Shown: positions 1-8,200 of the stretch, one piece after another
Layout: each line of letters opens with the position of its first letter
Position numbering within the stretch: the first letter of the stretch is position 1
NCBI RefSeq assembly: GCF_002116635.1
Contig: NZ_LQPW01000145.1
Span: 1 to 64,000, forward strand
Direction of reading: 5' to 3'
DNA: 64,000 nucleotides
Source: Mycobacterium szulgai
Lineage (GTDB): Bacteria; Actinomycetota; Actinomycetes; Mycobacteriales; Mycobacteriaceae
Notes under the pieces: model-generated
The model's input: only the letters and a program-made list of their open reading frames with translations
Told to the model about the DNA's origin: nothing
Databases searched by the model: none
Program-made: the position numbers and the translations under genes

Positions 1-1469
1 GCCCCACCGGTCCCGCCGGCACCGCCGGCTCCCCCGCCGCCGCCGAGGCCACCCGCCAAACCGGCAGTGCCCGTGCCGCCGGCGCCGCCCGCGCCCCCTG
101 CGCCGCCGGCGCCGCCATTCATGAACAGCCCACCTGCGCCGCCGATACCGCCATTGCCGCCTGGGCCCGCGGCGCCGCCGCCCGCGCTTCCGGCGGCACC
201 GACGCCGCCGGCACCGCCCACGCCTCCGGTGCCCACCAGCCATCCGGCGTCGCCGCCGTTTCCGCCGGCACCACCGCCGATGCCGCCCGCCCCGCCGCTA
301 CCGCCAGTCCCCCACAGCAACCCTGCATCGGCACCGTTTCCGCCATGGCCGCCGACGCCGCCGCCGATGGAGCCGCCGCCGGCGCCACCGGCAGCCCCGG
401 CTCCGAACAAGAAGCCACTGTTGCCGCCGCCACCACCATTGCCCCCGCTGGCGCCGTTGCTATCGGCGTACCCGCCAGCACCGCCGGTACCGCCGGGTCC
501 GCCCAGCCACCCGCCGTTACCCCCGGCCGCGCCGTTGCCACCGTCGCCGCCGTTGCCTATTCCGCCCGCACCGCCGGTACCACCGGCGCCGAGGAAAAAC
601 CCGCTGTTGCCTCCCACGCCACCACTGCCGGCGTTGCCGCCGTTGAGCCCGCTGCCGCCCGCCCCGCCGGTGCCGCCGTTGCCGGACAGCCAGCCGGCGT
701 GACCGCCGGCGCCGCCGGTGCCGTTGTTAGCGCCGCCGTTCCCGCCGGTACCGCCGTCGCCGACGAGCAGCGCCGCGGTACCGCCGACGCCGCCGTGGCC
801 GGCGCCCGAGCCCCCCACCCCGCCGGCGCCACCGGAGCCGAACACCAGCCCGCCGTTGCCGCCGGCACCGCCGTTGGATGCGCTGCCGCCGGCGCCCCCG
901 CCGCCGCCGTTGCCGTAGAGCCAGCCGCCGTTACCGCCGAAGCCGCCGACGGTTCCGGCACCACCGGCACCTCCGCGGCCGCCGTTGCCGATCAGACCGG
1001 CACTTCCACCATTGCCGCCGGGCTGTCCCGCAGCACCGGCCGCGCCGTTGCCGCCGTTGCCGTACAGCAGGCCACCATCGCCGCCGTTGTCACCGGGACC
1101 AGCCCCATTGGCTCCGTTACCGATCAGCGGCCGCCCCACCAGAAACTCGGTGGGCGCATTGATGAGGTTCAGCAGGTTCTGCTCGGCGTTGGTCGACTCG
1201 GCCGCAAGATAGGAGCCCGCGCCGGCGTTCAGGGTGAGCACGAACTGCCGATGAAGCGCCGCCACCTGCGTGCTCATCGCCTGATACTGCTGGCCGTGGA
1301 CCCCGAACAACGCCGCGATCTGCCCTGACACTTCATCTCCGGCCGCGGCCACAAGCTGCGTGGTCGAGGCCGCCGCCGCCGCATTGGCCGCACTAAGACT
1401 CGAGCCGATCCCGGCCAAGTCGCCAGCGGCGGCCATCACCCACTCCGGCGAGATCAGCACAAATGACAT
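1..1469 (-). CDS. PE_PGRS family protein (3' end truncated by window edge)
   Basis: The ATG at 1467-1469 opens a classic PE domain (MSFVLISPEWVMAAAGDLAG...) of about 95 residues. It is followed by the linker motif LIGNGANG and then Gly-Gly-X repeats (GGNGG, GGAGG) that stay open on the minus strand to base 3, so the C-terminus lies outside the window. PE domains direct export through ESX type VII systems, and PGRS regions are surface-exposed in many mycobacteria. The specific role is unknown. The gene diverges from a PE-lipase gene, with about 245 bases between the two starts. The many plus-strand Pro-rich reading frames here are antisense images of the GGX codons. Confidence 0.93.
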   Translation of the reverse strand, partial: MSFVLISPEWVMAAAGDLAGIGSSLSAANAAAAASTTQLVAAAGDEVSGQIAALFGVHGQQYQAMSTQVAALHRQFVLTLNAGAGSYLAAESTNAEQNLLNLINAPTEFLVGRPLIGNGANGAGPGDNGGDGGLLYGNGGNGAAGAAGQPGGNGGSAGLIGNGGRGGAGGAGTVGGFGGNGGWLYGNGGGGGAGGSASNGGAGGNGGLVFGSGGAGGVGGSGAGHGGVGGTAALLVGDGGTGGNGGANNGTGGAGGHAGWLSGNGGTGGAGGSGLNGGNAGSGGVGGNSGFFLGAGGTGGAGGIGNGGDGGNGAAGGNGGWLGGPGGTGGAGGYADSNGASGGNGGGGGNSGFLFGAGAAGGAGGGSIGGGVGGHGGNGADAGLLWGTGGSGGAGGIGGGAGGNGGDAGWLVGTGGVGGAGGVGAAGSAGGGAAGPGGNGGIGGAGGLFMNGGAGGAGGAGGAGGTGTAGLAGGLGGGGGAGGAGGTGG

Positions 1470-1715
1470 GAGGCAGCTCCCGCCATCGAACGACTGCGCA
1501 AATCACCGGCACCAAGTAGTCGGTAGGCCGGAATCCTATTGCCGAAATACCCGCCGCGTCCGGCGAATCGCCAGTCCCGCAGTCTTATTGGCAATTCCCG
1601 AGCCAGGCCCGGACACGCTCGCACAAATCCCGGACAACCTGATGTATGTCCCTCTACGCTGACCACCACCGTTGTCGGGCCGTCGGCACTCTGGCCGCCG
1701 GGAAGGATGGGGTCA
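1470..1715. promoter_or_regulatory. Divergent intergenic region between PE_PGRS and PE-lipase genes
   Basis: These 246 bases separate two divergent PE-family starts and must hold both promoters. A Shine-Dalgarno-like GGAAGG lies at 1701-1706, nine bases before the chosen ATG of the plus-strand gene. No clear operator palindrome was seen. The plus-strand frame is open from 1539, but the upstream peptide has no PE-like sequence. Confidence 0.4.
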
Positions 1716-3383
1716 ATGGCGTATGTGATCGCCGAGCCGCAGCTTTTGTGGTCGGCAGCGGCCGAAATCGAGGGAATAGGCTCGGCAATCAGCGCCGCCA
1801 ACGCCGCCGCGACCGGTCCGACCTCGGGCCTTTTGGCGGCCGCCGGTGACGAGGTTTCGGCGGCTATCGCAAATCTATTCGGGGCATACGGCCGGCAGTA
1901 CCAGGCCGTCGTCGCGCAATTCGAGGCGTTTCACACTCAGTTCCAGCAGACGCTGGCCGCGGCGGGAAACGCCTATGTGCAAACTGAGGCCGCAATTTCC
2001 ACCGGCCTGCAAGATTTGCCAGGAGCGCCCAGCGCATCCGGCGCGGCACCGAACGCGGCCTCTATTCCGCCGTTCTCGGCAAACCTGACCAGTTTGTTCG
2101 TCGGCCCCACCGGCGTGCCGATACCGTCATTGGGATACGTGCTGTCGGCTAACAAGCTATTCGTCCGCTCGCTCGATTTACTGTCCCTGCACAGTCTTTA
2201 CACGCCGGAAGAGTTATATCCACTCACCGGAGTCAAGAGTTTGGTTCTCAACAGGTCACTGGACGAGGGCCTGACCATTCTTGACAATGCGATCAGAGAC
2301 CAATTGCGGATCCCGGGCAATACCGTCACGGTTTTCGGCTACTCGCAGAGCGCCATGATCGCGTCGCTGGAAATGCGCCATCTCGCGAGCCTGGGTCCGA
2401 GCGCACCGACCGCGGACCAACTCAACTTCGTGCTGGTCGGCAACGAAATGAACCCCAACGGCGGCATGCTCGCACGTTTCCCGGGCCTGAACATCGCCAG
2501 CCTGGGGCTGACCTTCTTGGGCGCCACACCGTCAGACACGATCTACCCGACCGCCATTTATACGCAGGAATACGATGGGTTCGCCGATTTCCCGCGCTAT
2601 CCGCTCAATGTCATTTCCGACCTCAACGCACTCATGGGCATCCCCTTCGTGCACACGAAATACTTGGACCTCACCGTCGAACAAGTCAATAACGCCATTC
2701 CACTGCATACTTCTCGGGGTTATTCCGGCGTCACCAATTACTACGTCATTCACACGGACAACCTGCCACTACTGGCACCACTGCGCGCACTACCCGTGAT
2801 CGGCGAACCGCTGGCCGATCTAATCCAGCCGAACCTGAGGGTAATCGTCAATCTGGGCTACGGCGACCCCAACTTCGGTTATTCGACCAGCCCCGCAGAT
2901 GTGCCCACGCCATTCGGGTTGTTCCCGGACGTCAGGGCGGACACCGTGTTGAACGCTTTGGGCGCCGGCACCCAACAGGGAATTCACGACTTCACGGCCG
3001 ACCTGCCGACAGTATTCTCCAAGCCGATCGTCTTCCCGCCGTTCGAGATACCGTCGATTGTTCCCGGCCCGGTACCCCCGCCGCCGCCCCCGCTCAGCCT
3101 TACACCGACGCATATTGCGAACACCATCGCCTCGATTGTCTCGACCAATTACGCGGTGCTTCTCCCGACCGCGGACATAGGTCTTTCCCTACTCACCACT
3201 ATGCCCGCCTATAACGCGGACCTGTTCGTGGGCCAACTCATGCAGGGCAATCTCATCAATGCGATCGGTTATCCCATTGCCGCCGACGTCGGTTTGCTCA
3301 CGATCGGCGCCACGGTCGAATTCCTCACCCTGGCATCAGCGGCCAGCGACACCATCCAGGACATTCAGCGACTCATTCCCTGA
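1716..3383 (+). CDS. PE protein with C-terminal PE-PPE (serine hydrolase) domain
   Basis: The protein is about 555 aa. An N-terminal PE domain (MAYVIAEPQLLWSAAAEIEG, residues 1 to ~95) is followed by a PE-PPE alpha/beta-hydrolase domain. The nucleophile motif GYSQS places the probable catalytic Ser at residue 210. A Pro-rich linker (PPPPPP) and a ~90-residue hydrophobic tail follow. PE-PPE family members such as Rv1430 are GxSxS esterases, so a secreted or cell-wall esterase/lipase is inferred. I chose the ATG at 1716 because it starts the PE domain and is preceded by GGAAGG; an ATG at 1707 is the alternative, and upstream in-frame starts give non-PE sequence. The 3' end overlaps the convergent cyclase gene by 48 bases. 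Confidence 0.9.
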   Translation: MAYVIAEPQLLWSAAAEIEGIGSAISAANAAATGPTSGLLAAAGDEVSAAIANLFGAYGRQYQAVVAQFEAFHTQFQQTLAAAGNAYVQTEAAISTGLQDLPGAPSASGAAPNAASIPPFSANLTSLFVGPTGVPIPSLGYVLSANKLFVRSLDLLSLHSLYTPEELYPLTGVKSLVLNRSLDEGLTILDNAIRDQLRIPGNTVTVFGYSQSAMIASLEMRHLASLGPSAPTADQLNFVLVGNEMNPNGGMLARFPGLNIASLGLTFLGATPSDTIYPTAIYTQEYDGFADFPRYPLNVISDLNALMGIPFVHTKYLDLTVEQVNNAIPLHTSRGYSGVTNYYVIHTDNLPLLAPLRALPVIGEPLADLIQPNLRVIVNLGYGDPNFGYSTSPADVPTPFGLFPDVRADTVLNALGAGTQQGIHDFTADLPTVFSKPIVFPPFEIPSIVPGPVPPPPPPLSLTPTHIANTIASIVSTNYAVLLPTADIGLSLLTTMPAYNADLFVGQLMQGNLINAIGYPIAADVGLLTIGATVEFLTLASAASDTIQDIQRLIP

Positions 3384-4664
3384 CGTTCGCTCGCCGACCA
3401 GGAACCAGGTGTGCAGCACACCTTTGCCCTTCACCTCGATGTCGCCGCGTTCCTCGAAAACGAAATCGCCGCGCAGCCGCTCGTACACCTCAGGGGGAAC
3501 CTGGATGCGGCCCGGCACGCTCGTCGACTCCATGCGGGAGGCGACGTTGACGGCGTCACCCCACACGTCGTAGAAGAACCGCGATGTGCCGACCACACCG
3601 GCCACCACCGGGCCGACGCCCACCCCGATGCGGATCGGCACCCCTTTGCCGCTCTGATCGGTGAGGCGGGCGGCCGCCTCACCGAGGTCCAGTGCGAAGC
3701 GCGCGAGCGCCTTGAGATGGCCGGCCCGGGGCTGGGGCACACCGCTGACCACCATGTAGGAGTCGCCGGTGGTCTTCACCTTTTCCATGCCGTGGTGTTC
3801 GACCAGCAGATCGAATTCGCTGTAGACGCGGTTGAGGAACACCACCAGATCGGCGGGCGTGGTTTGACTCGCCCGTTCGGTGTATCCGGCGATGTCGGCG
3901 AACAGGACCGAAGCGTCGTCGTATTTGTCGGCGATGATCGTCGACGAGGGGTTCTTGAGCCGGGCCGCGACGGACGTGGGCAAGATATTGCCGAGCAGCG
4001 ACTCCGAGCGCTCGTACTCCAGCTCGATGGCCTCCTTGGCCCCTTGAATCTCGCGCAGGGCATACCAGACGGTCGTCACGATCATCAAGCTTGCGCACAT
4101 CGCCGAGATCGCGAAGCCGACGTTGGTGGCCCATTCCGGCTGCTCGGCGGTACTCACCGGTTCGATGACGTTGATCGTGATGACCAGCCCGGCGGCGACG
4201 ACCACCACCGCACAGGCCAGCACGATGTGCTCGGTGCCCAGCACCAGCACGGCCACCAGCGCCGACATCAGGAAGAAGAACGCGATCCCGGTGTGCGTCC
4301 CGATCCACGCGCCCACCACCGCCATCAGCGCCAGCGCGGTACCCACCAGCGTCACCGGAGCCACCAGCTCGCCGAACCGGTGCAGCAGCGGAATCAGCGC
4401 GAATATCACCGCCGCCAGCCCATTGAGCAGCGCAACCGGCAGCAAGTGGGTGGTAATCAGCTCGATCGTGCCGAAGCTGGCGCTGACGAAGGCCGCGGTC
4501 CAGGTGGCGATGTTGAGGACCCGACGGCGCCGGCTGAGGCTGCACGCATGCTGGCGGTCGCGGTCGAAGATCGCCGACTTCAAGCGCAGCAGTGGGCCAC
4601 TGAACGTCCGGCTGATCCACTCTTCTGCCAGCTCCGAGGATGCGGCATCGGCGTCGGCTGCCAC
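3336..4664 (-). CDS. Membrane-anchored class III adenylate cyclase (Rv1625c-like)
   Basis: The protein is 442 aa from a GTG start. The N-terminal half holds about six hydrophobic segments (residues ~50-205) and the C-terminal half is a class IIIa cyclase domain. All canonical catalytic positions are present: metal-binding Asp257 (FADIAGY) and Asp301 (GDSYM), adenine-selecting Lys297 and Asp366 (FYDVWGD), and transition-state Arg377 (NVASR). From memory, length and sequence match M. tuberculosis Rv1625c, whose numbering is one lower. The monomer should dimerise in the membrane to make cAMP. It lies beside the hydroxylase cluster rather than in the usual Rv1625c context, so it could be a paralogue or a relocated orthologue. 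Confidence 0.92.
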   Translation of the reverse strand: MAADADAASSELAEEWISRTFSGPLLRLKSAIFDRDRQHACSLSRRRRVLNIATWTAAFVSASFGTIELITTHLLPVALLNGLAAVIFALIPLLHRFGELVAPVTLVGTALALMAVVGAWIGTHTGIAFFFLMSALVAVLVLGTEHIVLACAVVVVAAGLVITINVIEPVSTAEQPEWATNVGFAISAMCASLMIVTTVWYALREIQGAKEAIELEYERSESLLGNILPTSVAARLKNPSSTIIADKYDDASVLFADIAGYTERASQTTPADLVVFLNRVYSEFDLLVEHHGMEKVKTTGDSYMVVSGVPQPRAGHLKALARFALDLGEAAARLTDQSGKGVPIRIGVGVGPVVAGVVGTSRFFYDVWGDAVNVASRMESTSVPGRIQVPPEVYERLRGDFVFEERGDIEVKGKGVLHTWFLVGERTSGNESLNVLDGVAGR

Positions 4665-4713
4665 ACGGGAAGCCTATCGGACAAGAAGGCGGCAGTAGCA
4701 AACTTTCATCGGC

Positions 4714-5916
4714 CTAGTCGCGGTGGGCCAGCGCCAGCAGCAGCTGGTGCAGGCCGGCCAGCGAGTGGGCGGGCAGGAACAGATCGCAATAGGGCAACGC
4801 GGCTGCCATGGAACCGGCCAGCGGCTGGAAGTCGCGGTGCGCCGCACGGGGGTTGAGCCAGATCAGCATTTCGGCGCGGCGACGCAGCCTGGCCAGCGCG
4901 CGGTCGAGCACTTCGGGCGGATCGCTGTCCCAGCCGTCGGAGGCAACGATCACCACCGCGCCACGCACTGCGCTGCCGTGTCCCGACGAGGTGGGCGCCA
5001 GCAGCGCCGCGATGCTGCGGCCGATGAACGTGCCGCCGTACCGGTCGGTCACCTTGGCGTTGGCCCGCTCCAGGGCCACCTCGGCGGACCGGTGCGACAG
5101 TACCGGCGTGAGCCTGGTCAGCGACGTTGAAAATGCGAAGACCTCCGGACGCATGCCGGCCTGGCGCAGCGCCGCCGCGCGCATCAGATGCAGGTAGATC
5201 GCCGCATATGGCTGCATCGAGCGGCTGACGTCGCAGACCAAAACCACACGCCGGGGCCGGCGGCGCCGCCGGGTTCGCGCCAGCACCACCGCTTCCCACG
5301 CGGTGGAACGCGACGCGTTCATGGTTTTGCGCAGGTCGATGCGCTTGCCGTGCGGGCTGGACTCCATGCGCAGGCTGCGCCGTTGCGGCCAGTGCTGTAT
5401 AGAGGCCTCGAGCCAGGTGCCGAGCAGCCGCAAATCGTCGGGATCGAATTGGTCGAACGGTTCGTCGGCAAGGGCGGCGATGCGGCTGGGCAGGAAATCG
5501 GGCAGCTGGATGGCCGCGTGGGAGATGCTCTCGGACGCGGTAACGGTTCGGGTGGCCCAGGGCACGGTCTGGGCGCCGGCGCCGGACGACGTACTGGATT
5601 CGCGGTGCACGGTGCCGGTCGCGGGAGTCTTCGGGCCGGGTAATGGCAGTGCCGTCGTCGGGTCGTGTTCCAGGCTGCCGAACACCGCGCCGAACACCGC
5701 ATCGAAGGCGCCGAGGTCCTCCATCCGGTTGACCAACGTCAACCGGGCCGCCCAGTACAGCGCCGATCGGGTCTGCGGTACCAGACGCCCCAGCGCCTGC
5801 ACGAAAAGCCCCGCGCCACTTGCCGATACCAACACCCCAGCGCCGCGCAGCCGCACCACCAGCGCGGCGGCGAACGCCGCCAGATCGACACCCCGCAGCA
5901 GCGCCGGCGTGCTCAC
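4714..5916 (-). CDS. CoxE-like VWA-domain protein (Rv0368c counterpart)
   Basis: The protein is about 400 aa with a C-terminal von Willebrand A domain. The MIDAS motif DVSRS starts at Asp229 (VVLVCDVSRSM), and a later TDRYGGT and VIVASDGWDSD fit the rest of the fold. In CO-dehydrogenase clusters, CoxE works with the MoxR-type ATPase CoxD in maturing or inserting the active-site metal centre. I chose the GTG at 5914-5916 because it overlaps the coxG stop as GTGA, a typical coupled start; a TTG at 5937 is also in frame. It is the last gene of the minus-strand cluster. Confidence 0.88.
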   Translation of the reverse strand: MSTPALLRGVDLAAFAAALVVRLRGAGVLVSASGAGLFVQALGRLVPQTRSALYWAARLTLVNRMEDLGAFDAVFGAVFGSLEHDPTTALPLPGPKTPATGTVHRESSTSSGAGAQTVPWATRTVTASESISHAAIQLPDFLPSRIAALADEPFDQFDPDDLRLLGTWLEASIQHWPQRRSLRMESSPHGKRIDLRKTMNASRSTAWEAVVLARTRRRRRPRRVVLVCDVSRSMQPYAAIYLHLMRAAALRQAGMRPEVFAFSTSLTRLTPVLSHRSAEVALERANAKVTDRYGGTFIGRSIAALLAPTSSGHGSAVRGAVVIVASDGWDSDPPEVLDRALARLRRRAEMLIWLNPRAAHRDFQPLAGSMAAALPYCDLFLPAHSLAGLHQLLLALAHRD

Positions 5917-6542
5917 GAGCGCCGGCGCGCGATCCAAATCAGCACTAAGAGGACAAGCACCGCCGCCGCCACGGCCCCGTACTTCTTGAGCTGATCGCCA
6001 CCGGCGAGTTCCAGCAAATCGATAGGCTCCGGCTGCGCCGCCGAGGCGGCCACTGCCGCGGCGTCCGGGCTCGGTTGCCCCTCCGCAGGCGCCGCGCTCT
6101 GGGCCTTGAGTTCGGCTTCCAGCGACTCCACGAACTGGCCCAGCAACTTCTCCGACACCTGCTGCAGCATGCCGCTGCCGAATTGGGCGAGCTTGCCGAC
6201 GATTTTGAGATCGGTGTCGACGGTAACGCGGGTGCTGTCGCCGGCCGCGTGCAACTGCGCGGTGACCGTCGCCGCCGCATTGCCGGTACCCCGCGCCTCC
6301 TTGCCCTTGCCGTCGATGACCGCGCGATGCTGCTCGCGATCCTGCTCCACGAACCGCACCTTGCCGCTGAACTCGCTGGTGACCGGGCCGACCTTGACCT
6401 TGACCTTGCCCAGGTACTCGTCACCCTCGTGGCCGGTCAGCTGCGCGCCGGGCATCAAGGGAATCACCTGCTCCAGGTCGCACAGCACGTCCCAGGCCTG
6501 CTCGATCGGCGCGCTGACGGTGAACTGGTTGGCGATCTTCAT
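5913..6542 (-). CDS. CoxG-family protein (Rv0369c counterpart)
   Basis: The protein is 209 aa. Residues 1-150 match the CoxG/SRPBCC fold (MKIANQFTVSAPIEQAWDVL, LMPGA, FSGKVRF). An Ala/Pro-rich linker leads to one C-terminal membrane helix (VAAAVLVLLVLIWIA) and a basic tail RRR. In Oligotropha, CoxG recruits CO dehydrogenase to the membrane, and the C-terminal anchor fits that role. The gene lies 13 bases downstream of the MoxR gene and overlaps coxE by 4 bases. Confidence 0.88.
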   Translation of the reverse strand: MKIANQFTVSAPIEQAWDVLCDLEQVIPLMPGAQLTGHEGDEYLGKVKVKVGPVTSEFSGKVRFVEQDREQHRAVIDGKGKEARGTGNAAATVTAQLHAAGDSTRVTVDTDLKIVGKLAQFGSGMLQQVSEKLLGQFVESLEAELKAQSAAPAEGQPSPDAAAVAASAAQPEPIDLLELAGGDQLKKYGAVAAAVLVLLVLIWIARRRS

Positions 6543-6555
6543 CCTTGAAGTCCTC

Positions 6556-7431
6556 TCATGTGCTGTATGCGACGAAGGCGTCGCGAATCAGATTACGGTC
6601 GTCGGGTGTCTTGGCCAGCGCCCCCAGGGTGGCTAATGCGGCCGGGGCCGACTCGTCCACGAGGTCCGCGACGCCAAGCGACACCAGCGCAGCGACCCAG
6701 TCGATGGTCTCGGCCACGCCGGGCGGCTTGTCCAGATCCAATTGGCGTGCGCTGGCTACGAATTGGGTGGCGTGCTCGATCAACGGCGCGGACGCGCCGG
6801 GCACCGTGCGCCGGACGACCGCGGCCGCCCGCACCGGCTCCGGGTAGTCGATCCAGTGGTAGAGGCAGCGTCGGCGCAGTGCGTCGTGCAGGTCACGGCT
6901 GCGGTTGGACGTCAGCACCGCGATCGGGGGGCGCTCGGCCACGAAGGTGCCCAGTTCGGGGACGGTGACCGCGGATTCGCCGAGGAACTCCAGCAGCAAT
7001 GCCTCGAATTCGTCGTCGGCCCGGTCTATTTCGTCGATCAATAACACCGGCGGCACCGCGCCGCGGTAGCGCACGCATTGCAGGATGGGCCGGTCGACCA
7101 GGTATTTCTCGGTGTAGAGATCGGCTTCGTCAATGGCGGCTCCCTGTGCCTCCGCCAACCGGATCGACAGCAGCTGACGCTGGTAGTTCCAGTCATAAAG
7201 CGCCTCGTTGGCGGTCAGCCCTTCATAACACTGCAACCGCACCAGCGTGGTATTCAGCACTGCGGCAAGGGTTTTCGCTGCCGTTGTCTTACCCACGCCG
7301 GGCTCGCCCTCCAGCAGCAGCGGCCGGCCGAGCGTCGTCGCCAGATAAATGGCCGACGCGGTCCCGGTGTCGAGCAGATAATCCCGGGCATCGAATCGGG
7401 CGGCGACGTCGTCGGGATTGGTGAACGTCAT
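6556..7431 (-). CDS. MoxR/CoxD-type AAA+ ATPase (Rv0370c counterpart)
   Basis: The protein is 291 aa. Walker A is GEPGVGKT (residues 42-49) and Walker B is LLIDEID (about 130-136), followed by a sensor Asn (LTSNRSRDL) and an Arg-rich RRRCLYHWIDYPEP segment typical of MoxR proteins. CoxD-type MoxR ATPases partner VWA proteins such as CoxE to mature molybdenum hydroxylases. The ATG overlaps the upstream xdhC-like stop by 4 bases (ATGA), indicating co-translation. Confidence 0.9.
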   Translation of the reverse strand: MTFTNPDDVAARFDARDYLLDTGTASAIYLATTLGRPLLLEGEPGVGKTTAAKTLAAVLNTTLVRLQCYEGLTANEALYDWNYQRQLLSIRLAEAQGAAIDEADLYTEKYLVDRPILQCVRYRGAVPPVLLIDEIDRADDEFEALLLEFLGESAVTVPELGTFVAERPPIAVLTSNRSRDLHDALRRRCLYHWIDYPEPVRAAAVVRRTVPGASAPLIEHATQFVASARQLDLDKPPGVAETIDWVAALVSLGVADLVDESAPAALATLGALAKTPDDRNLIRDAFVAYST

Positions 7432-8168
7432 CTGCCGCCATTGCAGCGCAGGGCGGCTATCAGTTCCGCAGCGATCGACACCGCGATCTCGGCCGGCGTC
7501 TTGGCGCCGATGTCCAATCCGACCGGTGTGTGGATACGGGCCCGCTCGGCGTCGGTGAGCTCGAGCCCGCTCAGAATCGACGCGCCGCGAACCTTGCTGG
7601 CCACCAGACCGATGTAGCCCACGCCGTTGTCCAGCGCGGCGCGGATGAGTTCGGCCTCTGGGCCACCGTGACTGGCGATCACCGCGGCCGTCGGCGAGCC
7701 GTCAGCCGGATCGCTGTCCCGGCTGACGTCATAACCCAGCACGTCGCACAGTTGCGCCAACGCGTCGGCGATCGGTGTGCTCCCGTAGATCCGGACCAAG
7801 GGCGCCGGCAGCTGCGGGGTCAAGAAGATCTCCAGCGATCCGCCCGACAGGCAGGGGTTGACCACCACACACGCGCCGGGCGCTTCCGGAAAGTGCACGT
7901 CACCGTCGGGAAGCACGCGCAGCAGCACACTCTCGCCGGCCTGCAGCGCGCCCAGTGCTGCCTTGCGGACCGAGTTCTGTGCGCAGTGGCCACCGACGAA
8001 GCCCTCAATGGTGCCGTCCGGCAACAGAATTGCCTCATCGCCGGGACGGGACGAGGTGGGCTGTTGGGCGCGTACCACCGTCGCGTGCACAAACGGTGTG
8101 CGCGCGGCCAGGAGCTGCTGTGCCCGTTCACCTATCGTGCTCGCCTTGATGGCGCCACTCCTCCTCAT
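7428..8168 (-). CDS. XdhC/CoxI family molybdenum-enzyme maturation protein (Rv0372c counterpart)
   Basis: The protein is about 246 aa. The N-terminal XdhC domain carries RPGDEAILLPDGTIEGFVGGHC, and the C-terminal Rossmann-like part ends with the family signature HTPVGLDIGAKTPAEIAVSIAAE. XdhC proteins bind the molybdenum cofactor and promote its sulfuration before insertion into the hydroxylase. I chose the ATG at 8168, preceded by GAGGA; an ATG at 8189 is also in frame. The gene starts 32 bases after the large-subunit stop. In H37Rv a MobA-like gene (Rv0371c) lies between this gene and the MoxR gene; here it is absent and a similar gene sits at 57872-58432. Confidence 0.88.
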   Translation of the reverse strand: MRRSGAIKASTIGERAQQLLAARTPFVHATVVRAQQPTSSRPGDEAILLPDGTIEGFVGGHCAQNSVRKAALGALQAGESVLLRVLPDGDVHFPEAPGACVVVNPCLSGGSLEIFLTPQLPAPLVRIYGSTPIADALAQLCDVLGYDVSRDSDPADGSPTAAVIASHGGPEAELIRAALDNGVGYIGLVASKVRGASILSGLELTDAERARIHTPVGLDIGAKTPAEIAVSIAAELIAALRCNGGR

Positions 8169-8200
8169 CGCTCGTTCCTCGCTCTGCATTGTCGCGGCGC

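Noticed and set aside
1539..1715. N-terminal extension of the PE-lipase
   Set aside because: The extra residues are Arg/Pro-rich and unlike any PE start; the PE domain begins at the ATG at 1716.
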